DNA from: Actinomycetota bacterium
GTDB taxonomy: Bacteria > Actinomycetota > Acidimicrobiia > Acidimicrobiales > Ilumatobacteraceae
NCBI GenBank assembly: GCA_026393655.1
Contig: JAPKZT010000101.1
Span: 1 to 6,781, forward strand
DNA length: 6,781 bases
Direction: 5' to 3'
The stretch's first letter is position 1. Each line of letters opens with the position of its first letter. Of this stretch, positions 1 through 4,968 are shown in pieces. A model generated the notes under the pieces. The model was not told where the DNA came from and made no database searches. It saw nothing but the letters and a program-made list of their open reading frames with translations. A program made the position numbers and the translations under genes.

Positions 1-34
1 AACGCGTTAGCACGAAACTTCTCGGAGCAAAATC
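1..34 (+). other. Leader before the Rieske gene: Shine-Dalgarno site and unresolved end of an upstream gene
   Basis: GGAG at 24-27 lies 7 bases before the ATG at 35 and is a good ribosome binding site for the Rieske gene. The 3' end of an upstream gene (sufD would be expected) may lie here, but the reading frame cannot be fixed. One frame stops at TAG 8-10. Another stops at TGA 36-38, which would give an ATGA overlap with the Rieske start. The third stays open to TGA 58-60. None of the short tails is recognisable. Confidence 0.4.
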
Positions 35-346
35 ATGAAACAAAAAATCTGCAAACTTGACGAACTGATCTCGGGTAAAGCGCGGCGCTTTGAAGTCGCC
101 GACCGAGCAATTGCTGTTGTAAGAATTGATAATCAGGTTTATGCAATTGGCGACAAGTGCAGCCATGCAGATGTCGCATTGTCTGATGGCGAAGTTTTAT
201 GTGACACCAAAGAAATCGAATGCATCCGCCATGCGAGTTCTTTCAGTCTTGAAACCGGCAAGCCAAACACGCTGCCAGCAACCCAACCAGTGCCTGTATA
301 CGTTGCCACTGTTGATAACGGCGATGTTTTTATCGAATTGAAATGA
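35..346 (+). CDS. Rieske-type [2Fe-2S] ferredoxin-like protein of the SUF operon
   Basis: A small soluble protein of 103 residues with the two Rieske half-motifs: C42-S-H44 and C63-I-R-H66, which would bind a [2Fe-2S] cluster through two Cys and two His. The 18 residues between H44 and C63 fit my memory of Rieske proteins found inside actinobacterial suf operons, as does the later LPATQPVPVY segment (residues 80-89). Length is that of a stand-alone ferredoxin, without an oxygenase catalytic domain. The start is supported by GGAG 7 bases upstream. The gene ends 10 bases before sufC, so the two are surely co-transcribed. Its precise role is not established; an electron-transfer job in or near Fe-S assembly is inference from position. 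It may be annotated elsewhere as a non-heme iron oxygenase ferredoxin subunit. Oddity: the residue after H66 is Ala where Rieske proteins usually have Gly. Confidence 0.88.
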   Translation: MKQKICKLDELISGKARRFEVADRAIAVVRIDNQVYAIGDKCSHADVALSDGEVLCDTKEIECIRHASSFSLETGKPNTLPATQPVPVYVATVDNGDVFIELK

Positions 347-356
347 GAGCACAAAA

Positions 357-1085
357 ATGACCACGCTTGAAATTGAAAACCTCGCCGTCTCGGTTGGTGG
401 CACACAAATCTTGAATGATGTTTCGCTAACAATAAAGTCTGGCGAAGTACACGCCGTCATGGGCCCGAACGGCGCGGGCAAGTCGACACTTTCGGCTGCA
501 CTCATGGGAAAGCCTGGTTACGTCGTCACTGGCGGCTCGGTAACTCTCGACGGTGTTGACATGCTGGCGTTACCCACTTGGCAACGAGCCACAGCAGGTT
601 TGCATTTGATCATGCAATATCCAACCGAGATACCAGGTGTGATGTTGCAAGACGCGATGAGCGCGGCACTCGACGCTCGCAAGCGTGATGCAACAAATTT
701 GCGTTCGCTTATCGCAATAGAAGCCAAGCGAATAAGTTTCGATACCGACCTCGTAGATCGCGCAGTGAATGTCGACTTTTCTGGTGGCGAAAAAAAACGT
801 AATGAAACTGTGCAACTCGCGGTTCTACAACCAAAAATTGCGATTCTTGACGAACTCGACTCAGGACTTGATATTGATGCACTGCGTGACTGCGCGCAAC
901 GAGTTGAAGATGCAACCCGCGAGATGAATCTTGGTGTTTTGGTGATCACGCACTACAGCAGGTTGTTTGAGCAACTGAAACCTGACTTTGTTCATATCTT
1001 GACCAACGGTCGCATCGTGAAGAGTGCTGGCCCAGAACTTGCAGACGAACTCGAAGTCACCGGCTACGCCGCTTACACAAACTGA
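357..1085 (+). CDS. sufC: SufC, Fe-S cluster assembly ATPase
   Basis: Cytoplasmic ABC-type ATPase of the SufBCD scaffold, on which new Fe-S clusters are built; SufC binds SufB and SufD and drives their rearrangement by ATP hydrolysis (family knowledge). At 242 residues it is close to the usual length of about 250. Motifs in order: Walker A GPNGAGKST at 36-44, Q-loop Q87 in the SufC-like QYPTEIPGV, signature FSGGEKKRNE at 141-150, Walker B KIAILDE at 160-166 with catalytic E166, D-loop SGLD at 169-172, and H-loop H199 in ITHY. The FSGGEKKRNE signature and DSGLDIDAL segment separate SufC from transporter ATPases. The start ATG lies 10 bases after the Rieske stop, with only a weak purine-rich GAGAG at 345-349, so coupled translation is likely. 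It appears to be the last gene of its operon, since terminators follow directly. Confidence 0.96.
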   Translation: MTTLEIENLAVSVGGTQILNDVSLTIKSGEVHAVMGPNGAGKSTLSAALMGKPGYVVTGGSVTLDGVDMLALPTWQRATAGLHLIMQYPTEIPGVMLQDAMSAALDARKRDATNLRSLIAIEAKRISFDTDLVDRAVNVDFSGGEKKRNETVQLAVLQPKIAILDELDSGLDIDALRDCAQRVEDATREMNLGVLVITHYSRLFEQLKPDFVHILTNGRIVKSAGPELADELEVTGYAAYTN

Positions 1086-1110
1086 AACTTTCCCGCCATT
1101 GCGGGTTGAA

Positions 1111-1141
1111 ACAAAAAAGCTCAGCCCTTGCGGACCGAGCT
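1111..1141 (-). terminator. Second (backup) terminator of the binding-protein gene
   Basis: The outer stem is AGCTC (1118-1122) paired with GAGCT (1137-1141); inner pairs CC/GG at 1126-1127 and 1132-1133 surround a TTGC loop. Read on the minus strand the hairpin is followed by a run of T (the A run at 1113-1118). It lies beyond the stronger bidirectional terminator for transcripts coming from the right. On the plus strand no T run follows, so it should not stop sufC transcripts. Confidence 0.6.
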
Positions 1142-1176
1142 ACAAAAAAAGTGGGCGGCCCTTTCGGACCGCCCAC
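1111..1176. repeat. Tandem pair of diverged hairpin/A-run units
   Basis: Two adjacent units, 1111-1141 and 1142-1176, share a layout: ACAAAAAA(A)G, a left stem arm, a near-identical centre (GCCCTTGCGGACCG at 1124-1137 and GCCCTTTCGGACCG at 1158-1171, 13 of 14 identical), and a right stem arm. The outer stem arms differ in sequence but each pairs with its own partner. This looks like a duplicated terminator whose stems have drifted while keeping pairing. Confidence 0.6.
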
Positions 1177-1184
1177 AAGTTTTT
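1144..1184. terminator. Bidirectional intrinsic terminator between convergent sufC and the binding-protein gene
   Basis: A perfect 8-base-pair stem, GTGGGCGG (1151-1158) with CCGCCCAC (1169-1176), has further CC/GG pairing inside at 1160-1161 and 1166-1167. On the minus strand it is followed by seven T (A run 1144-1150). On the plus strand it is followed by AAGTTTTT (T run 1180-1184). It therefore fits termination of both the suf operon and the binding-protein transcript. Confidence 0.85.
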
Positions 1185-1208
1185 AGTTACTTAAAACTAA
1201 TTTATAAC

Positions 1209-2876
1209 TTACTTAGTCTTTGTAAATCCGACCTTTGTCCAGTCGATTGATGTGAAACCGAATGCACCGAAGTTGGCAACATTCTTTGGCACACCAACGA
1301 CGTTGTTGCGTTGGAACAATGTGATCGAGTGAACGAGCTTGTAGACCTCTTTGTCGGCCGCGTTTGCAAGTTCGCAACGCTTCTTGAGATCAAGAATGTT
1401 GTTCGCCTTGGCAAATGTTGCGTCAATATCGGTGCTTCCAATGTTGCCGAAGTTTTGCGCTCCGCCAACTTTGTAGATGTTTGGGGCACTTGCGATTGGG
1501 AAGTTTGTGCCTACCCAAGCGAAGATCGCCATTTCAAACTTCGATACGAGCACATACTTGCCGAAGTAGTCAGCGGATGGAATCAAAGTCGGTACCAATT
1601 CGATACCGGCTTCTTTTGCCATTGCTGTTGCAAGAAGCACTGTGTCACGGCGGTTGTCGTTACCACTTGGGTAGATCAACTTGACCGAGAGGCGAGTGCC
1701 ACCCTTGGCACGAATGCCATCGGCACCCTTGACCCAGCCTGCACCATCAAGCAGTTTGGCAGCAGTAACAAGATCGCGCTTGCCGAGTGTGCCGGTGTTG
1801 TCTTGGTTGCACGATGTGCCGTCAAGAAACACGTGGTTGTTGTTCGGCTTTACCTTCGGGTCAACGATGCCTTGGATTGCAGTAGCAATCTGTTGACGGT
1901 CAATTGAAAGCATGATTGCCTGACGCACTTCAACTTCTTTTGTTGCTGCAGTAACTGGACCAAAAGTGAAGTGCTCGTGTGTTGGTGCTTTCGCGACGCG
2001 AACGTTGATCTTTGAATTCTCACGGGCACGCTTCAGAGCGTTGGTGTCGTTGCCGACGTCCATGTAGTCGATTTCGCCATTAAGCAAAGCATCGATCTGA
2101 GCAGCCTGTGGCAACGCCTTGAAGATGATCGTGTCAAGCACTGGCTTGTCACCCCACCACTTCTTGTCACGCTCAACGGTGATTGTGCGCGTCACTTTGT
2201 CGAGAGCCTTGAACTTGAATGGACCAGCAGTTATCGTTGGGGCTGCTTTCCATGAGTTGTTAAACGCATCTGGTGATGCTGTCAACGACGCTGGCTTCAA
2301 CGCACTGAAGAGTGGTTGCCAGTCTGGGTAGGTCTCGCTAAAGGTGACGACGATTTCATTCGCTGTCTTGCCCTTCTTGACCGACTCGATTTTTTCGTAG
2401 CCGGCGCTCGTAGTGATGTTGAAACCTTGGCCTGACTTCTTCTGTGCATTCCACTGGCCCACGAAGTCCGCAAGACCAATTGTCTTACCATTGCTCCACT
2501 TTGCTTTCGGGTTGAGCGAGTAAGTCACTGTCTGTTTGCCGTCTACACGACTTGCTTTGATGTCAAGCGCGTAGTTCTTGTCAATTTGAAGAACTGCGTT
2601 CTTGTCAAAATAGATGTATTGCGGCAACATTGTGTTCATTACCTGGCTGCAGTTGAGGAGGTTTCCTTCAATTGCGCTGGTGTTGAAGTTCGGGCAGATA
2701 TCTACTTGAACGAAGCGAAATACTCCGCCTTGTTTGAGATTTGCAACCGGCACTTCATTAATTTGACGCGAGCCGCCATCTTTGGCAGCACCAGCCGAAG
2801 TTGTCATACCGAATGGTGCGACAACTGCGCCTACCAAAGCCAGGGCGATAACGCGCTTGACTAGTTTGCTTTTCAT
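1209..2876 (-). CDS. Peptide/nickel-type ABC importer substrate-binding protein (SBP family 5)
   Basis: Secreted substrate-binding protein of 555 residues, usual length for OppA/DppA-like family 5 proteins, which capture peptides, nickel complexes or other small solutes and hand them to the permease. Residues 1-31 form a Sec signal peptide: KSKLVKR, a hydrophobic stretch at 9-22, and an SAGAA site before K32. Family features include WSNG at 127-130 followed by an ADF segment, WWGDKP at 240-245, and VRQAIMLSIDR at 317-327. Four Cys (61, 76, 356, 501) could form two disulfides. There is no Cys near the cleavage site, so no lipobox. The start is well fixed: TAA sits in frame directly before ATG, and a strong AGAGGAGA site precedes it. 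It is divergent from the two permeases and fused ATPase and surely serves that importer. Substrate cannot be told from sequence. Two-fold codons lean to G/C endings, which suggests high expression. Confidence 0.93.
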   Translation of the reverse strand: MKSKLVKRVIALALVGAVVAPFGMTTSAGAAKDGGSRQINEVPVANLKQGGVFRFVQVDICPNFNTSAIEGNLLNCSQVMNTMLPQYIYFDKNAVLQIDKNYALDIKASRVDGKQTVTYSLNPKAKWSNGKTIGLADFVGQWNAQKKSGQGFNITTSAGYEKIESVKKGKTANEIVVTFSETYPDWQPLFSALKPASLTASPDAFNNSWKAAPTITAGPFKFKALDKVTRTITVERDKKWWGDKPVLDTIIFKALPQAAQIDALLNGEIDYMDVGNDTNALKRARENSKINVRVAKAPTHEHFTFGPVTAATKEVEVRQAIMLSIDRQQIATAIQGIVDPKVKPNNNHVFLDGTSCNQDNTGTLGKRDLVTAAKLLDGAGWVKGADGIRAKGGTRLSVKLIYPSGNDNRRDTVLLATAMAKEAGIELVPTLIPSADYFGKYVLVSKFEMAIFAWVGTNFPIASAPNIYKVGGAQNFGNIGSTDIDATFAKANNILDLKKRCELANAADKEVYKLVHSITLFQRNNVVGVPKNVANFGAFGFTSIDWTKVGFTKTK

Positions 2877-3065
2877 TTATTTCTCCTCTAGGTGGTTGTC
2901 CAGGGCAATCGCCACGGAATTAGTGCCTCTAAAACTAACAATTAAATTGGCGACTTGTTCACTCTGGATTAATTTATTGTTCATCAGAATAAATGCCCTG
3001 ATAGCGTGCTGATTTAGAAGTTTTGGCTTGTTTGGCGGGTTTTAAAGGGTTTTAAAGGGTTCTAA
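2877..3065. promoter_or_regulatory. Divergent control region of the ABC importer
   Basis: These 189 bases separate the binding-protein gene (minus) from permease B (plus) and must hold both promoters. Boxes are weak. For the plus strand TTGGCG (2947-2952), 17 bases, TAATTT (2970-2975) is possible. For the minus strand TTTAAT (complement of 2941-2946) could be a -10 box without a clear -35. Possible operator elements are a direct repeat TTGTTCA (2955-2961 and 2977-2983, 22 bases apart) and a separated inverted pair CAGGGCA (2901-2907) / TGCCCTG (2994-3000). The promoter assignments are guesses; the location is firm. Confidence 0.5.
2881..2889 (-). promoter_or_regulatory. Strong ribosome binding site of the binding-protein gene
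   Basis: On the minus strand the sequence reads AGAGGAGAA, with GGAG (complement of 2883-2886) 6 bases before the ATG. It is the strongest Shine-Dalgarno site in the window and helps fix the start, in line with the need for more binding protein than permease. Confidence 0.8.
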
Positions 3066-3069
3066 ATGG
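3021..3069 (+). repeat. Run of 10-base units ending on the permease B start codon
   Basis: Read in steps, the units are TTTTGGCTTG (3021-3030), TTTGGCGGG (3031-3039), TTTTAAAGGG (3040-3049), TTTTAAAGGG (3050-3059) and TTCTAAATGG (3060-3069). The third and fourth are identical, the fifth matches them at 8 of 10 positions, and its ATGG supplies the start codon at 3066. AGGG at 3056-3059, from the fourth unit, is the only ribosome-binding-like site, 6 bases before ATG. The 10-base period puts the units on one face of the helix. Confidence 0.7.
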
Positions 3070-4052
3070 TGGGTTACATAGCGCGGCGCTTCTTGAACTT
3101 TGTTCTATTGGTGCTTATTGCCTCTTCAATGGGATATTTTCTGGCTTCGATCGCGTTGAGCCCTCGCGGCAACTATGAAGCTGCAAATCCACCAATTCCC
3201 AAAGAATCAATCGATGCAGTGTTGAACCGGGCCAACGTCAACGACGAGGTTCCATTTACTACGCGTTACGTGAAGTGGGCTGGCAATGTTTTGCAAGGCG
3301 ACTTCGGTGAAGATCTAGATCAGAACCGCGTGAATGAAGAATTCTCGCGCCGAGTTTGGGTGAGTTTGCGATTACTGATGCTCGGCACTTTGCTCGGCGC
3401 AACAATTGGCGTGATCGTTGGCGTTGTCAGTGCTGTTCGGCAATATGAGATTTTTGATCGCAGCACAAGTTTGTTCGCGTATTTTATTTTGTCCACACCG
3501 GTTTTCTTGTTGGCGATTTTGCTCAAGTTTGTCGGCATTAAATTTAACGATGCAATCGGCTCAACTTTTTTCTTCACTCAGGGCGAATACACACCTGGCT
3601 ACATCGGTTCTTCGCTTGGTCGCTTCGGTGACAGACTTCAACATTTGATTTTGCCGACACTTTCAATTGCGCTCGGCAGTATTTCTTTTTACTCGCGTTA
3701 TCAGCGCAACACGATGCTCGATGTTTTAAGCAGCGATCACTTGCGTACTGCTCGAGCCAAAGGTTTGACTCGCCGCCAGGCGTTGTTCAAGCACGGTTTG
3801 CGAGTTGCGATTTCTCCGATGGCGACTTTTTTTGCGTATGGCTTTGGTCTACTAATTGCTGGCGCCGCATTCACCGAAACAATTTACGGATGGTATGGAA
3901 TGGGTCAATGGTTTATCAGTGCCGTAGCCAAGAACGACATCAACTCGGTTAGTGCTGTCGTCACGTTCACTGCGGTGCTCGTTTTGTTCTCAGGCTTTCT
4001 AGCCGATGTGATTTTGGCAATTCTTGACCCACGAGTTAGGTCGCGCGCGTGA
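3066..4052 (+). CDS. ABC importer permease, OppB/DppB-like
   Basis: Inner-membrane channel subunit of the peptide/nickel importer, 328 residues, normal for the OppB/DppB type. The N-terminus MVGYIARRF followed by a membrane helix (about 10-31) is typical, then an extracytoplasmic loop to about 95, and further membrane segments near 99-124, 135-158, 194-210, 250-270 and 297-318. The ATPase-coupling EAA loop is at 224-246 (DHLRTARAKGLTRRQALFKHGLR) with the key G233. The end LDPRVR is also typical. An in-frame TAA directly precedes the ATG, so the frame cannot extend upstream; GTG at 3069 is a possible alternative start one codon later. The Shine-Dalgarno site is weak and lies in the 10-base repeat run. 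The stop overlaps the start of the next permease by 4 bases. It would pair with that permease to form the translocation path. Confidence 0.95.
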   Translation: MVGYIARRFLNFVLLVLIASSMGYFLASIALSPRGNYEAANPPIPKESIDAVLNRANVNDEVPFTTRYVKWAGNVLQGDFGEDLDQNRVNEEFSRRVWVSLRLLMLGTLLGATIGVIVGVVSAVRQYEIFDRSTSLFAYFILSTPVFLLAILLKFVGIKFNDAIGSTFFFTQGEYTPGYIGSSLGRFGDRLQHLILPTLSIALGSISFYSRYQRNTMLDVLSSDHLRTARAKGLTRRQALFKHGLRVAISPMATFFAYGFGLLIAGAAFTETIYGWYGMGQWFISAVAKNDINSVSAVVTFTAVLVLFSGFLADVILAILDPRVRSRA

Positions 4053-4954
4053 CAACCGAGCAAGTAGTAGTAGACGCGGCAATTGAGCGAATCTCACGCG
4101 GACAACTAATTCGACGACGATTCTTTCGCAATAAAACTGCAGTCTTCGGTCTGGGCGTTATCGCGTTTATGTTTTTATTTGCCTTTGGCGGCCCATATAT
4201 CGGTCAGTGGAATTATTCAGAGAGCGACTTCTCGAGTTTGCTCAAGGGCCCATCGGCATCGCATTGGTTCGGCACCACACAAATCGGTGTTGATGTGTTT
4301 GCTCAAACGACACGCGGTTTGCAGAAGTCGTTAATCATTGGCTTATTGGTCGCCGTGTTTTCGACTGGGCTTTCTGCGATTGTTGGTGCCTTTGCTGGCT
4401 ATCTCGGTGGGCGTGCAGACAAAGCAACTATGTGGTTTGTCGACCTTTTGCTTGTTCTACCTTCATTCTTGGTTCTGGTGATTCTCTCGCGTTTTTATCA
4501 AGGCAAAACGTGGTTGTTGCTGGTTGTTGGTCTCACAATTTTTGACTGGATGATCACTGCTCGAGTCGTTCGAGGTCTCGCAATGAGTTTGCGTGAACGT
4601 GACTTCGTTCGTGCCGCACGATATATGGGTGTACCAACACGAAAAATTATCTTCAGACATTTGTTGCCAAACATGGCTTCTATTTTGATAATTGCAGCAA
4701 CATTAAATGTTGGCGGCGCAATTCTGGCAGAAACAGGTTTGTCTTATCTCGGCTTTGGTGTTGCTGCACCTGACGTTTCGCTGGGCACGCTAATTGCCGA
4801 AGGCACAGGCGCAGCGCTTACTTATCCATGGTTGTTTATATTCGCGGGCTCACTTCTCGTACTAACTGTTTTGGCAGTCAGTTTTATTGGTGACGGACTT
4901 CGTGATGCGTTTGACCCAGGTGCATTGCGCGTTAAGAAAAGCACTGTCTCATGA
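4049..4954 (+). CDS. ABC importer permease, OppC/DppC-like
   Basis: Second channel subunit, 301 residues, usual size for OppC/DppC. It has the charged cytoplasmic N-terminus with RRRFFRNKTAVFG (22-34), a first membrane helix at about 31-47, and the family motif HWFGTTQIGVDVF at 72-84, a variant of the HPLGTDxxGRDV box. The membrane core spans about 94-290. The EAA loop is at 184-208 (RDFVRAARYMG then HLLPN) with G194. The later ETGLSYLGFG stretch (about 228-237) is strongly typical. Start codon is GTG in a GTGA overlap with the previous stop, preceded by a modest TTAGG at 4036-4040; translation is probably coupled. With the upstream permease it forms the heterodimeric membrane channel. The stop TGA (4952-4954) lies in ATGA, which begins a five-codon mini-ORF leading to the ATPase gene. 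Confidence 0.95.
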   Translation: MTTEQVVVDAAIERISRGQLIRRRFFRNKTAVFGLGVIAFMFLFAFGGPYIGQWNYSESDFSSLLKGPSASHWFGTTQIGVDVFAQTTRGLQKSLIIGLLVAVFSTGLSAIVGAFAGYLGGRADKATMWFVDLLLVLPSFLVLVILSRFYQGKTWLLLVVGLTIFDWMITARVVRGLAMSLRERDFVRAARYMGVPTRKIIFRHLLPNMASILIIAATLNVGGAILAETGLSYLGFGVAAPDVSLGTLIAEGTGAALTYPWLFIFAGSLLVLTVLAVSFIGDGLRDAFDPGALRVKKSTVS

Positions 4955-4968
4955 AAATCACGTCATGA
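4951..4968 (+). other. Five-codon mini-ORF linking permease C to the ATPase
   Basis: ATG AAA ATC ACG TCA TGA encodes MKITS. Its ATG overlaps the permease stop as ATGA (4951-4954), and its TGA overlaps the ATPase start as ATGA (4965-4968). No Shine-Dalgarno site is visible before 4965. The mini-ORF may be chance, or it may pass ribosomes from one gene to the next by termination-reinitiation. The peptide itself is unlikely to matter. Confidence 0.35.

Noticed and set aside
518..949. 143-codon open frame on the minus strand opposite sufC
   Set aside because: It is antisense to a textbook SufC; the Ser/Arg-rich composition is typical of a reverse-frame shadow.
1092..1105. Small hairpin CCCGC/GCGGG just after the sufC stop
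   Set aside because: The stem has only 5 base pairs and no T run follows on the plus strand, so it is not a convincing terminator; the stronger one at 1144-1184 serves sufC.
1183..1200. AT-only hairpin TTAGTT/AACTAA after the terminator
   Set aside because: A six-pair A/T-rich stem in A/T-rich DNA is expected by chance, and a stronger terminator lies next to it.
1311..1907. 198-codon open frame on the plus strand inside the binding-protein gene
   Set aside because: It lies wholly antisense to a well-supported family 5 binding protein, shows no recognisable domain, is rich in Cys and Val as expected from a shadow frame, and has no clear ribosome binding site.
2977..3004. TTGTTC, 16 bases, TGATAG as a promoter for permease B
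   Set aside because: It matches the -35 and -10 consensus at too few positions to call, and the alternative at 2947-2975 fits slightly better.
3021..3069. CRISPR-like or mobile-element repeat
   Set aside because: The units are 10 bases long and directly adjacent with no spacers, no inverted ends and no target duplication; this is a simple tandem run in a leader.
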